This document shows, one piece after another, positions 1-11,276 of a stretch of 64,000 nucleotides of DNA (position 1 is the stretch's first letter; each line of letters begins with the position of its first letter). The translations under genes were made by a program, and so were the position numbers. The stretch covers positions 40,644,619 through 40,708,618 of the forward strand of contig OX638132.1 in NCBI GenBank assembly GCA_951804985.1, given 5' to 3'. Under the pieces are notes generated by a model that was not told the DNA's origin, made no database searches, and saw only the letters and a list, made by a program, of their open reading frames with translations. This stretch comes from Dryomyza anilis. Its lineage: Eukaryota; Arthropoda; Insecta; Diptera; Dryomyzidae.

Positions 1-811
1 TTAAAATGATTAAAAAACGCAATAATTTTGCTTTTCTTGCATTTTTTGCAGTGTTAGTCAAAAAGAAATTTTTATCATCACTAACTTCTTAACACTACCA
101 TACTAATTTTAAACATACTGTCAACATTTATCCATCAATGTCGGAATATTTTATTACTATTAGTTTTTTATATTTTATATTTAATATTCTTTTGTTCTTA
201 TACCAACATTATTTGTTGCCCGTTCAATAATATATTTATCTAATTCTCTTACAAAGTGAAACATATCATATCTCAATATGTTAAATGATCTCATTTTTTT
301 ATATTATAAATATTATAAATTGTGAATGTATTATTTAATTAAAATATTCTGAATCGAGAAATAAATATTTACTATACTCTAAAAAAAATATTTTTTCTTC
401 ATATTGTTTAATGTCTTGAACAAAAACAAAGTATTTTACCAAAAGAAGAACCAATAACAATAAAGTTTTGACAAAAAAAAAAGAAAAAACTATTAATCAT
501 GTGATGCGGTCGAGATAATTCAAAAACTCGATCGATATTGCCTTTGCTACACCCAGAAAATAAAACATAGTATAGTAAAACAATAATGTGTACTATTAAA
601 ATTGGTCAATAGGATGCGTCCCATTAATTCAGTAATATAGAAACTATTAACACAATATGTTGTTTTCCATAAATTTTATAATGCGCTCTTTTAATTAGAA
701 TAAGGCCTATAAATGACTTATTAAAACAAAAGTGGATTTTAGTTAATTTATTGTATAATTTATTTTATTCAAATGTCGAAATTGAAATTCACTTTAATAA
801 ATCACACGTGT
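1..811. other. AT-rich stretch without a recognisable gene
   Basis: I see no coding region, RNA gene or well-formed repeat here. The sequence is A/T-rich with many homopolymer runs, and open frames are short and without recognisable motifs. Confidence 0.6.
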
Positions 812-1030
812 ACATGTCCAAAATCATTGTTATGGCATTTCAAAACATAATAAAAACAAAAAAATATACTGTCCAAGGTCATCATGGACATGTCCAGGAG
901 CACCTCATTTTCCAGTGCACATGTCCAAAATCATTTTTATGACATTTCAAAACATAATGAAAAAAAAATGTTGTCCAAAGTCATCATGGACATGTCCAGG
1001 ATCACCTCATCTTCCAATGGACATATTCAA
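812..1030. repeat. Two-copy tandem repeat, period about 105 bp
   Basis: Copy 1 starts at 812 and copy 2 at 919; a third, decayed start follows at 1021. Each copy begins ACATGTCCAAAATCATT and contains TCATCATGGACATGTCCAGG near its end. The short open frames that cross it are products of the repeat and carry no protein motif. Confidence 0.75.
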
Positions 1031-1084
1031 AACTTTGCTTACATATCATCCAGCAGCAATCGGATGTGTCCAATACCTCATTTG

Positions 1085-1410
1085 TCCTCATATTTTTCTC
1101 ATCATTTTTCTCATCATTTTTTTCATCTTTTCCCTCATCATTTATTTTCATCTTTTCTCATCATTTATTTTCATCTTCAAATGTAAGCATTCGCTACGTT
1201 CTCCTTTTTTCTCATCATTCAATGATGAGAAAAATTGAAGATACAAATTATTTTCATCATCAATGATGTTTGAAGATGAGAATTATTTCGATCATTGAGC
1301 GATATATTTATTTTCATTAATGATGAAAAAAGATATTTATCAGTAGTGAGCAAAAAATTCTCATCTTTAGTGAGGGATATAAATTGAGCGATGAGAAAAA
1401 AAAACATCTT
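1085..1410. repeat. CTCATCATT-type degenerate repeats with an internal palindrome
   Basis: Many CTCATCATT words on the left half face AATGATGAG words on the right half, so the region can fold back on itself. A perfect 14-bp inverted repeat with a one-base centre lies at 1206-1219 / 1221-1234 (TTTTTCTCATCATT). It may be the remains of a foldback-type element; no target-site duplication is evident. Confidence 0.6.
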
Positions 1411-1668
1411 CGAACCCTGGCCATTATAGAAGTTCATTGTATTATTTATTATCTGTACTAAATAGAAAAAGATTTAATATCATAAATGTACATTAAATAT
1501 ATTGAGTCCTTACCAACGTCGCGTTTAATAATGTAGATTATTACAAAACATGCATGCGACCAATTTGAGCAAACATAAACACGCAGAATGACGTACAAAA
1601 CGAACATGTTTATATTCATGTGTATGTTTTATGCCACGTATATTATAATAATAGGCACTAACCACTGA

Positions 1669-1976
1669 GCCGTGGTAGCTCAGTGGTTAGTGCGTTGGAC
1701 TGCGAGTCGAAAGGTCCCCGGTTCAAGCCTGGACTGGGGCTAACAACATCTTTTCATAGAAACATTTTTCTATACCGCGCTACCTCTCGTCAGTAAATGG
1801 CAAACCTACGAGAGTAAAACCATTGCCTATGAAAAGCTCTCACCCGCCGTTCGGATTCGGCAATAAACTGTAGGTCCCACCACTTTAAGTACAAATATAA
1901 CACGCACAGCTCAAAATGGTGAGAGAGCTCGGCCGAAGTTCTGTACAGGACTGTAGCGCCAAACTATTATTATTAT
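1669..1976 (+). mobile_element. tRNA-derived SINE, copy 1
   Basis: The head GTAGCTCAGTGGTTAGTGCG is a Pol III A-box region and GGTTCAAGCC is a B box; the unit runs about 305 bp and ends in an ATT-rich tail. Three more copies with the same body lie at 10972, 29559 (reversed) and 43617, which fixes the ends. It is non-coding; the known role of such elements is Pol III transcription followed by retroposition by a partner LINE. Here the 16 bases just upstream (1655-1670) are an exact reverse complement of 1678-1693 in the head, a snap-back not seen at the other copies. Confidence 0.9.
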
Positions 1977-2117
1977 ATTATATTATAATAGGAGGAAACC
2001 ATTAAAATAATAGTATTTATTCTATTAAAAATAATAAAGTTGAAATATTTAAATTTATGGTACTGAATTTTTTAAATACTATCAAATTAATTAGAAAACT
2101 TTTGATTTAAAAAGAAA

Positions 2118-2766
2118 ACCAGTTGGGAAGGTTAGATCACATTTTAAAGTTGGTGTTATTATGATAGTTAGGATTATAAAAATTATAGTCGGTCTAGGCC
2201 GACTATAAATACCCTACACATATGTGTGGTTACCAGTCAAAGTGGTATATAGGTCACAAGGGTATACGAATCCTAAAAATAACTACAAACTTTCAATCCC
2301 TGAAGATTTTTCATTCATTTGATACCCATATTTAAAAATGGGTAGGTGTACCGAATTTCGATTTTTTTTTGTGAACCACAAGTCGTTTCGCCGGAAAACA
2401 TTATTTTCATATATTTGAGCATGAGTCAATATATATTTGACCAAAAAAAGTTTACCTAAGCACGTATACAGTAATATTGATCTGTAGGTATTCCTTTTAT
2501 ATGAGGTATTTGAACATAAGTGGTCGGTTCTCAGGTCACAATAGACCGATCATGCCAATTTTCTTGTTCAGGCAGCTTAGATATATAAGTAATCTAAATC
2601 TAAAGTTTCATTGTTCTATCTCTTCTACTTTTTCTGTAATCGTGATTTCAACAGACAGACAGAGGGACAGACATCTCTAAATCGACTCAGGAGGTCATGC
2701 TGATCAAGAACATATATACTTTTCCATACCGGAGATGCTTCCTTCTGGGTGTTACAAAGAGTATAA
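2118..2766 (-). mobile_element. DINE-1/mini-me-like non-autonomous Helentron, reversed, 5' truncated
   Basis: Read on the minus strand it matches the other copies in the window: the core around CTTGATCAGCATGACCTCCTG, a short degenerate (GTCY)n tract near 2655-2672, and the 3' hairpin with arms AGTCGG/CCGACT near 2190-2206, ending in CCAACTGGT. The first ~40 bases of the element are missing and it is more diverged than the copies at 18494, 25924 and 31815, so it is probably older. Confidence 0.85.
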
Positions 2767-3619
2767 AAATATTAATACATGAACCTAAGATCGTACCACT
2801 AAGTACTTAATCGGACATTTTCTTCTGAGTTTAGTTGTGACGACGCACACTGGTTCAAAAGTGAAAAAAGCTGGCCAAATTCAATACTTCTTTTAAATTA
2901 GAATGCAAACAATAGTATTATAATTCACTTATAAACATCCCAGGCCATAAATGCGTCCAAGAATTTTATTCGAAAAAACTACTAACTCACAAAGTAAGTA
3001 CTTTTTTCATTAAAAAAATGTATGTTTTAGTGTATTTGATTTTAAGATTTCTGCTAATGTAAATATACTATTCATATTATATTATGATAATTATATAAAT
3101 AGATGTTTTAAGAACTTACAATACAACAAAAAATGGAACTAGTCTAAAGAACCAATAAGATATTATACAATATATGCTAACCTCTAAAACAAAAAAGTAA
3201 ATTGTTAAAAGTTAAAAAAGTTAAAGTGTTACGCATTGTTCCCTTAATCTTTTAATGCAGTTTTGTTGCCAAATGTAGGAGCATTTCAAATCAGTTTTTA
3301 AATTTTGCAAATAATTGCTTTTGCGAAAAAAAACTAACTTTGTATTTAAAAAAGAATTTTGGCCAGTTTTTTTCGATTTTGGACCACTGAGCGACGAGAT
3401 TGACTTTAGTTTTGAAACTTAAAAAATAAAAAATATATTGTAGATCTCTTATATTGTTAAGGTACATATAAAACATATCACAATGTTTCGCATAGGCATA
3501 TTGACCATTATTTAAAAAGTAAAAATAAGAATATAAATTAAAAAAAATATGATTTAGTTATTTTTTTTTAAACAGCTTAATTAAAACAATACAAAAATAT
3601 ATGCATACAATTTTATAAA
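2767..3619. other. AT-rich interval, nothing recognised
   Basis: No conserved coding motif, RNA gene or repeat with clear ends was seen. The longest minus-strand open frame (3291-3476) has low-complexity composition and no motif. Confidence 0.5.
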
Positions 3620-3882
3620 CATATCGTCGTTGTAGAACGAAAAGGCACCAAATACATTTTTATGAAAAACTTAAATTTCGAGTTTGTTGATTAATATTAT
3701 AAAAATTAATTGATGCATTTTTAAAGTTGAAATATCAATTGATAGATTTACATTTTCTTATCATGTGGAAAAAAAATGAGATAATCATTTGAAAATTGAC
3801 AGATATATAAAGATTTTTGTAAATGAATATTTGGAATTTTGATAATGTATTTGGTGACTTTTCGTTCTACAACGACGATATG
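3620..3882. mobile_element. 263-bp MITE with ~37-bp terminal inverted repeats
   Basis: The left end CATATCGTCGTTGTAGAACG recurs as its reverse complement at 3863-3882, and the match continues inwards for about 37 bases. The flanks both carry TACAATTTT(T)ATA followed by AAACA (about 3605-3619 and 3883-3900), an unusually long direct repeat. The superfamily is not clear. Confidence 0.8.
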
Positions 3883-3930
3883 TACAATTTTTATATAAAC
3901 AAACATAAATATAGATATAGATAGATATAT

Positions 3931-4107
3931 TGAAGTATTATAGTTAAAGTTATTTACCGCGCGATGGCGCTCGTGTTTATTCTGATATACACATTTTTCT
4001 GTAACAAAGTTTGTAGTCTGTAAGATCTCGTTTGATGAACAAACACTGCTGAATAAAACTAAACTAATTTAGCAATTTCTCTCGCGTTTATATCATTAAA
4101 GGACTCA
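3931..4107 (+). repeat. 5' LTR of the copia-like element (about 177 bp)
   Basis: It starts TGAAGTATTATAG and ends TTAAAGGACTCA; the 3' LTR shares most of its length. It lacks a ~15-base block (GCAGATGTCTTTGTA) present in all other LTR copies in the window, and keeps the GCGCGATGGCGCTCG block that the element's own 3' LTR has lost but the copy at 17409 keeps. The two LTRs are therefore not a recent identical pair. Confidence 0.85.
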
Positions 4108-4118
4108 AAAAGTTAAAA

Positions 4119-4135
4119 GGTTATGAGCCCAGTCC
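4119..4135 (+). other. Primer-binding site, tRNA-iMet internal type
   Basis: GGTTATGAGCCCAGTCC lies 11 bases inside the 5' LTR. It differs at one position from the well-known Drosophila copia primer site, which pairs with an internal part of initiator methionine tRNA (half-tRNA priming). Confidence 0.9.
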
Positions 4136-4322
4136 ATATCGGAAGAAAAGTGGAAAGTATTTAACATAATTTCGCAAATTTAAAAAAAAAAACACGTTTT
4201 TGCAAATACGGTTGGTTGCAAAAGTGAACTGAAGGACACTGCGCTTAATCGTTTTTTTGCAGTTACGAACATTGCGAAATACGTGGCAACAAAAAAAAAA
4301 GTTTCTACGTTTTTCATTAAAA

Positions 4323-5597
4323 ATGGATGGAGAAAAATTCAGCATTGATCGCTTGGAAGGTGGATCAAATTGGTTGATTTGGAAGTTCCAAATGAAACAG
4401 TATTTTGAAGCTGGCGAATTGTGGGACGTAGTTAATGGCACAAAGGTGGCTCCAGTGACAACTAGCGACAATTTTGAAGCACTAAATGTTCAATGGAAAA
4501 GGTCTGACGCAAAAGCGCGTCGTGCAATTTCAGGGTCATGCCACAAGCTACCTTTGTTGCAAATAATGAATTGCGAAACGGCCAGTGAAATGTAGATGAC
4601 GCTCAAGAGCACTTACGAGCAATCTTCAAAATCGAATATATTATTTTTACAACAAAAATATTATAGTTTTCAGAAGGATGCCTGTGACGACATAGCGACG
4701 TTTTTATCAAAGTTAATGGAAATTGTTCAACAAATGAAGGATCAAAATGAATCTGTTTCTGATTCAATGGTCCTGACAAAAATATTGATGTCGTTACCAG
4801 CAGAGTTCAATCATTTTCACAGCGCCTCGGAATCAACTAATGCGGGAGAGCAGACTATGACAAATCTACACGCACGACTTATGGCGGAAGAGCTGCGGCT
4901 AATGGCGCAAGGTCAGACGGAAAGTGTGGAAGCGCTGGTAGCAAAAAGGAATTTTGCCAAGAAAACTTTTTCGATTAAGAACAAATCTTCAAATCACTCA
5001 AATACTGCAAAATATGAAAAGTTTAAAGGGACATGCTATTTTTGTGATGAACGAGGTCACTGGAAGCGTGACTGTCCACGGAAAAAGAATGAGTCAAAGG
5101 CAAAAGCAAAAGCAACCGATGCTTTTATGTGCCAGGTTTCATCAGCAGCAGAGGACAAAGATGTCTGGGTTTTGGATTCTGGTGCTAGCGACCATATGAG
5201 CCCACGTCTTGAATGGTTCCAAAACTTCAAAGCGGAGTCGGTACACGTAACAGTTGGAAACGGTGCAAAGATACCAGCACAAGGAAAAGGCGACATTAAC
5301 ATTCTTGCTTTTAATGGTCATGAATGGACCAAAAAGCGCATCACTGAGGTTTTATACGTGACGGAGATTAAGCTCAATTTGTTTTCAGAAGGAAAGGCCA
5401 TGGATCGTGGGTACCTGTTACGATCGGATAACAAGCTTTGCGAGTTGCTGGATGGCGGTGATGTTGTTGCAGTCGGAGCCCGGCATGAAAAATTGTTTCG
5501 GATGTTATTTAGAGTTGTGGAATCAACGCAAAACGCTGAAGCAGTTTTAAATATAGCAAGCACAAAGGTTTCGACATCAACATGCTGCACACGTTAA
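4323..5597 (+). pseudogene. copia-like gag and protease region, broken
   Basis: The start is the ATG at 4323 (MDGEKFSIDRLEG). The Gag N-terminal domain runs to an amber codon at 4593-4595; the same frame reopens at once and runs to 5597. A CCHC zinc knuckle (CYFCDERGHWKRDC) lies at about 5035-5076 and an aspartic protease active site (DSGASDHM) at about 5176-5199. The frame then ends early, where the integrase zinc-binding H-H pair is expected, so a small deletion or frameshift has removed that junction. In a live element this would make the capsid and process the polyprotein. Confidence 0.9.
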
Positions 5598-6075
5598 TCA
5601 ATTTCTAAATCAAAAAGGTATTGATTATGATAACGATGAATTTACATGTGAAGCGTGCGTCTACGGAAAATTACATCGCGCAAGTTTTAAGAGTCGTGAG
5701 GAGATATCAACTACATGTGGTGAGATTATTCACGCAGACGTATGTGGGCCGATGGAAGAGTATTCGCTTGGTGGTTCAAGATATTTTTTGTTGTTAAAGA
5801 ACGATTTTTCTCATATCCGTACTGTTTATTTTTTAAAACGGAAATCGGAAGTAGCAGCTAACATTAAGAAATTTGTGAAAATGGCGCAGAAGGAGGATCT
5901 AGAAGGAGTTCTAAGATCTGACAATGGAACCGAATTTGTCAACGATGAAGTGAAGTTGTTTTTAAATGCAATGAGCATTCATCATCAGCGTATAGTGCCA
6001 TATACGCCTCAGCAAAATGGGTATGCTGAACGTGACATGCGAACCATCGTTGAGTCAGCAACATGTTTTAAATAG
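5581..6075 (+). pseudogene. copia-like integrase core, broken
   Basis: In a frame shifted relative to the gag frame, the CxxC half of the zinc-binding domain (CEACVYGKLH) is followed by the catalytic core: first D in HADVCGPM (about 5733-5756), second D in SDNGTEF, and the E region in PQQNGYAERDMR. These fit the DDE layout of Ty1/copia integrases. A TAG stops the frame at 6073-6075, followed by a local duplication of ACATTGTAGG (about 6090-6118) that disrupts the integrase C-terminus. Confidence 0.9.
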
Positions 6076-8145
6076 AACAGGAACAAGCAACATTGTAGGC
6101 AAGTAACATTGTAGGTAAGTCACCATATGAACTATAGTGCAAGAAGAAAACAACAATTGCGCATCTGCAGATTTTTGGATCCGATGTTTTAGTGCATGTT
6201 CCAAAAGTAAAGCGGCTTAAATTTGATCCCAAAGCAACAAAATGTCTGTTTATTGGATACGACAACAATTCGAAGGGATATAGAGTGTGGAACCCTGAAG
6301 CGAAACACATCGAAATAACGCGTGATGCAGTTTTCTTAAACGAAAATTCGATGGCAGTACTTGATGTTGGTGAAATCGAAGAAAGTGAAGACGAGGTACA
6401 AATTCAAGGTAAGTTAGATGAAAGTGACGCTGAATCGCAGACAGTTGGTGCTGAGCTAGAGGTAACACCGGAGGATCAAATAAGTAATGGTGCTGTTTGC
6501 AGCATTGACAACAACAACATCGTCAAAAATCGTTTACGAGAACGAAATCGCAGAATAACATCACGTCGATGCTTATCATACGATGACACTACAGACCACG
6601 TTGCGATGTTGGCAGTCAACAATGAACCTTTAACATACGAGCAGGCGATTGAGTCAGATGATCACAAGCTGTGGGAGAAGGCGATGGATGAGGAGTACAG
6701 TTCACTCATCACAAATCATACTTGGACTCTGGTCAAGCCACCACCTGATCAGAAGGTATTAGATAATCGCTGGGTTTACAGGTTAAAGCAAAATAGCAAA
6801 GGAAGTATCGATCGCTATAAGGCGCGGTTAGTTGTACGCGGCTTTACACAACAGTATGGCATCGATTATCTTGAAACGTTCAGTCCAGTGGTTAAATTCA
6901 CATCGATTAGAATCATTTTGGGCTGGCAGCATAAAACGTATGTGGCTGAAGCAATTCGACGTCAAGACTGCTTTTCTAAACGGTGAATTAGATGAAGACG
7001 TGTTCATGAGGCAACCATGTGGATACGAAGATGGCAGCGGTAAGGTGTGTAAGTTGTTCAAAAGTCTATACGGCCTCAAGCAGGCGTCACGCTGCTGGAA
7101 CAAAAAGTTTTCTTCGTTTATATCAAAATTTAACTTCGTTGCTAGTGTCTCTAACCTTTGTGTTTTCGTTCGCAATGGTGACGATGGAATGGTGATTTTA
7201 GCCATTTATGTCGACGACGGTCTGGTTGCTGCGCAGAACGAAGCAGTAATTATGCAAGTAATTGACCATCTACAAAACGAGTTCGAAATTAAAGTTTTCG
7301 AGGCAACATGTTTTCTAGGGATCGAGATCAAGCAGCAATCGGATGGTTCAATTCATGTGAACCAGCAATCATATGCCGAGAAGATACTTCATCGTTTTGG
7401 CATGGAAAATTGCAATGCGGTTGCAACACCATCAGACTGTTCACAGAATTTGAGCGATTTTAAAGAAAAAGGAAAATTAAATTTTCCATGTCGTGAAGCA
7501 GAAGGCAGTTTAATGTATTTAGCTGTGGGGACACGACCTGATATCAGTTTTGCGGTAGGAAATGTCAGCAGATATATGGAGAATCCAGCTGAGGCGCACG
7601 TGAATGCAATAAAACGCATTCTGAAATAAATTAAAGGATCGTTATGCATGGGCATCTATTTCCAAGGTGGACATGAATTGACATTTTGCGGTTATAGCGA
7701 CGCGGACTATGCCGGTTGCAAGAAGACAGCGCGCTCAACGTCGGGTTATGTGTTTATGCTCGGAAATGGTGTCGTCAGCTGGGGTTCCGAAAGACAGAAA
7801 TCTGTGACGTTGTCAACAACGGAGTCCGAGTACATGGCAGCGTCGCATGCCATTAAATAGCTAATATGGTTAAAATCTCTTCTGGCAGAGCTGTTGCAAA
7901 ATGTCATTGATGCTCCGTTTTTCTACATGGATTGTCAGAGTGCAAGTCGTTTGGTCAAAAATCCCGAATTTCACAAACGCACTAAACACATTAATGTGCG
8001 ATACCATTTCATCCGTGAAAAATTTGAGGAAGACGTTTTTAAGTTGAAGTATGTGTCAACTGATGAACAGCTGGCAGATATTGTGACGAAGTCGTTGTCA
8101 AAAACAAAACATCACATTTTTCGTTCACTTATGAATATACATTAA
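6076..8145 (+). pseudogene. copia-like integrase tail, reverse transcriptase and RNase H, broken
   Basis: From about 6150 the frame resumes with the integrase C-terminal GYDNNSKGYRVW motif. RT follows (RYKARLVVRGFTQ, then after a frameshift near 6920-6960 DVKTAFLNGELDEDV, SLYGLKQASRCW and the catalytic YVDD at about 7207-7218). RNase H has SDADYAGCKKTARSTSGY, TTESEY and, near the C-terminus, NVRYHFIREK. Ochre at 7627 and amber at 7858 interrupt this frame. The piece from 7925 onward is the part repeated downstream. Confidence 0.92.
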
Positions 8146-8264
8146 AATATGAATATTGTTTTTTGATTAATATTTTTTGAATTTTATTTAAAAAATTAAA
8201 TAATGCATAAAATTAAGATTTTGAATTTATATTTGAAAAAACTGTTAACTAAAAGTCGGAGTAT

Positions 8265-8445
8265 TGAAGTATGCAGATGTCTTTGTATTTAGTTAAAGTT
8301 ATTTAGCTCGGTGTTTATTCTGATATACACATTTTTCTGTAACAAAGTTTGTAGTCTGTAAGATCTCGTTTGATGAACAAACACTGCTGAATAAAACAAA
8401 ACTAAATTAACAATTTCTCTCGCGTTTATTTCATTAAAGGACTCA
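8265..8445 (+). repeat. 3' LTR of the copia-like element (about 181 bp)
   Basis: It starts TGAAGTATGCAGATG and ends TTAAAGGACTCA, and is preceded by a purine-rich stretch (AAAAGTCGGAG). Relative to the 5' LTR it has a ~15-base insertion near its start and has lost part of the GCGCGATGGC block. Near-identical LTRs end the truncated copies at 17409, 22579, 24848 and 30448. Confidence 0.85.
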
Positions 8446-8896
8446 AAAATTAAAGATATCACTTTGTGAAAAACAAGTATAATTAAAACACAGACCTCTT
8501 GGAAAAATTGTTTTTTATGAGATCATTAAATTCTAAAATAATGTTGATATTTATTAAATTAGATTAGATAAATTAGATTAACTGTGACTTTGCTGATGTC
8601 CATACCTTATTTGTTATAAAAAATACTATTTCTGTCGGCGCATGTTTCTGCATTCAATGTTTTGTTCCGCGAAGAAGTTAAAAATTTCACCCATTTTAAA
8701 TGTATTGATGTGTGTCTGTATTTTTAGATTCTATCTACATAAACTTCATCCATTAAAATTTTATTATTCTCAACATCACCTCTTAAATTATTTAGAAATA
8801 CGAAACTATTTTCAATCGGCTTGAGGTAAGTCAGTTTTTATCGAATCTTATCGAAACAGGTGCACATGTATTGTTTATAATTGCTTCACACTTACT

Positions 8897-9006
8897 GCGT
8901 TATCAATAATCAAAAAATAATGTACATCTTTAACATATACATTTATGTCAAAAAACTACTACTATGTTAAGTTGAACAATATTTTTTGATTATTGGTAAC
9001 GCTGTT
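8897..9006. repeat. Short inverted repeat (~110-bp MITE-like) in array unit 1
   Basis: GCGTTATCAATAATCAAAAA on the left faces TTTTTTGATTATTGGTAACGC on the right. The same structure recurs in units 2-5 (about 18086, 23246, 25516, 31122). A diverged relative of the right arm (AGTTGGACATTATTTTGG...TAACGCTGTT) occurs at about 62678. Confidence 0.6.
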
Positions 9007-9739
9007 AGTTCTAGCACTTAGTTATAGCATAAGAAAATTTTGCTTCGAAGCATGATCACACTCACACTACATGTCTGTTTCCTAGTACAGCCTCTAGCTG
9101 GCAACAAAAACTTCTTTTACAACAATACTCACAACATTGGTTTGCTGTACACAAAATTTCCAACCAAAAAAACGATTGCTTGGATGCTGTGTTCACATTT
9201 TGTTGTTGTTGTTGCACTTTCAAAAGAAGCAGAAGATATGCGAAACAATATATATAAAAACGCAAAAAGCAATAGCTGTTGTTTATTGTCCTTAAATTTT
9301 TTTATTTTAATTTTTAATGCAAAAACTAATTTGTCGGGCTCTAGGTCTACCAAATGCAATATGTATTTTGCACTGGTTCAAAAAACAACAACAGTAATTG
9401 ACAAAAAACAAAAAACTTGTTGGCCGACCGTACAGCTGTTTCGGAAGCAGCCAAGCTTCCTCATCAGCGGTCTTGTATGCAGTTTGTGCTTAGCTAAACC
9501 TACAACTTCACTTTGTATAATAAACAGAATACGAATTCTGTTCTGCACAAAGTGACGAGAAGGCAAGCAGCAAATATTTAATTTTTTATTGTATTTTGTT
9601 TAGATTTTTAGAACGCGATTTAGTGGTCGCATTTTTGGAGTTTATAATTTATTATTTTATTACAATATTATTTATTACAATAAGAATTTCGGTTTATCTA
9701 TATATATAAACCTAAATCATTCAAAAATCATAACTCAGC

Positions 9740-10190
9740 ACATACACAAGCTAAAAAGATGAAAAAAAAAATCAAATACAAAAAAATATGCAAAAATCAA
9801 ACACAAAAACAAAAGAATAAAACTAAAGCAATAACACACAATCAACTACAAAATAAAAAAAGATGGAAATACTAAAACAAATGCAAATACAAACAAAAAT
9901 AAACAAAATCAAAAACATAACAAAGCTCAAAAACAAAAGCAAAAACAAAGGAAAAACACAAGCAAAAAAACAAAAGTAATAACACAAAAAAAATGCAAAA
10001 ATTAAAAACAAATTGAAAAACCCAAAATAAAAACACAAAAATAAAAAAAAAAAAACAAAATACAGAAGCAAATCACAAAAACGGAAATAAACAGAATAAC
10101 AAAAACACAACTACAAAAAAAAAACCAAATATAAAGTGAAAACACAAAAAGAAAGCGAAAACAAAATCAAAAACAAAAGCCTCCATAGAA
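9740..10190. repeat. A/C-rich low-complexity tract, unit 1
   Basis: Runs of AAAACAAAA and ACACAAAAA words occupy this stretch and equivalent positions in units 2, 4 and 5 (about 19630-20080, 27070-27510, 32745-33180). Open frames on the reverse strand rich in F, L and C arise from the composition alone. Confidence 0.8.
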
Positions 10191-10280
10191 GGTACGTTTT
10201 CAAGATGGTGTATGTCAACAATTATTATAGTGATTCAAGATATTTCACACCAGAGTAACAACCATCCCAAATTCTTTAAA

Positions 10281-10570
10281 CTCACCACACCAAAATTCAC
10301 CGCAACGAAATTCACCACATTAAAACTCACCACAATGAAACTGACCACACCAAAATTCACCACACTTATATTTATCACACTAAAGTTCACCACACTAAAA
10401 TTCACCACGCTAGAACTCACCACACTTAAATTCACCACACTAAAATTCACCACACTAAAACTCACCACACTACAATTCACCACAATAAAATTCACCACAC
10501 TAAAACTTACCAAACTAAAACTCACCACGCCAAAATACACATCACCACACCGAAACTCACCACATTAAAA
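10281..10570. repeat. 15-bp minisatellite (CACCACACTAAAATT), unit 1
   Basis: About 19 copies of a 15-bp unit, typified by TTCACCACACTAAAA, with point variants. The period is a multiple of three and units lack stops in several frames, which creates long open frames on both strands without coding meaning. Confidence 0.9.
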
Positions 10571-10707
10571 CTTCTACTGGGAAAAACTCTACGGGGAAGA
10601 ATTCTACCGGGAAAAATTCAACCGGGATGAGTTCTACCGGGAAGAATTCTACGGGAAAGCGTTCTATGGGGAAAATTTTACGGGGAAGATTTCTACTGGG
10701 AAGAAAT
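10571..10707. repeat. Second 15-bp minisatellite (TTCTACCGGGAAGAA), unit 1
   Basis: About nine degenerate copies of a GGGAAGAATTCTACC unit directly follow the first minisatellite, with the same period but unrelated sequence. Confidence 0.88.
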
Positions 10708-10971
10708 CGAAGGCGAAATATATATAATATATATTTGTCCTCTTGTAATAAATGGATATGTTTCGACATCGTGATGATCGATTCCAACTTATTATTAATA
10801 ATTTCACACACATTTATTACACACGCGATAGATTTACGAATTAAATTCAATACATTTCAACAAATGCCGATGCTGAAAAAAGAATTTGATCTGTTCTGTC
10901 TTGTTTTCTTTTGTTTTCTTGTTTTTTTTATATCAATTTGTAAATTATGTATTTGTAAATAATGTATCGTA

Positions 10972-11276
10972 GCCGCGGTTGCTCAGTGGTTAGTGCGTTG
11001 GACTGCGAGCCGAAAGGTCCCCGGTTCAAGCCTGGACTGGGGCTAACAAACAACATCTTTTCATAGAAACATTTTTCTATATCGCGCTACCTCTCGGCAG
11101 TAAATGGCAAACCTACGAGAGTAAACCATTGCCTATGAAAAGCTCTCACCCGCCGTTCGGATTCGGCAATAAACTGTAGGTCCCACCACTTTGAGTACAA
11201 ATATAACACGCACAGCTCAAAATGGTGAGAGAGCTCGGCCTAAGTTCTTATAGGACTGTAGTGCCAAACTATTATT
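10972..11276 (+). mobile_element. tRNA-derived SINE, copy 2, in array unit 1
   Basis: It has the same body as the copy at 1669, with the A-box variant GTTGCTCAGTGG. A perfect 15-bp target-site duplication, AAATAATGTATCGTA, flanks it (10957-10971 and 11277-11291). The empty site is seen in units 2, 4 and 5 (for example near 20888), so it inserted after or between duplication steps. Confidence 0.95.

Larger units (their letters stand above)
3931..8445 (+). mobile_element. Ty1/copia-type LTR retrotransposon, structurally complete, coding-dead
   Basis: Two short LTRs (3931-4107 and 8265-8445) bracket a copia-order body: gag, zinc knuckle, protease, integrase, reverse transcriptase, RNase H. The sequence just inside the 5' LTR matches the internal tRNA-iMet primer site used by Drosophila copia. 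The frame is broken by an amber at 4593-4595, a frameshift/deletion near 5580-5597, a stop at 6073-6075, a scrambled short duplication at 6085-6120, a frameshift near 6920-6960, an ochre at 7627-7629 and an amber at 7858-7860. It cannot make a full polyprotein. The 3' end is the seed of the tandem array that follows. A 5-bp target-site duplication could not be established. Confidence 0.93.

Noticed and set aside
1669..1740. Functional tRNA gene
   Set aside because: The A and B boxes are good, but the sequence continues into a 300-bp dispersed body with an ATT tail and target-site duplications, so it is a SINE.
9040..9555. 171-codon open frame with a signal-peptide-like start in array unit 1
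   Set aside because: The same region in other units is cut by DINE-1 or shifted by a growing A run, the residue pattern is low complexity, and no motif is present. It is better explained as non-coding spacer.
10212..10568. Open frame encoding FTTLK repeats, and the antisense VVNFS repeat frame
   Set aside because: They are by-products of the 15-bp minisatellite; copy number varies between units and no conserved ends exist.
10627..10962. 111-codon frame across the second minisatellite
   Set aside because: It is partly repeat-derived, with shifted or shortened frames in units 2 and 4.
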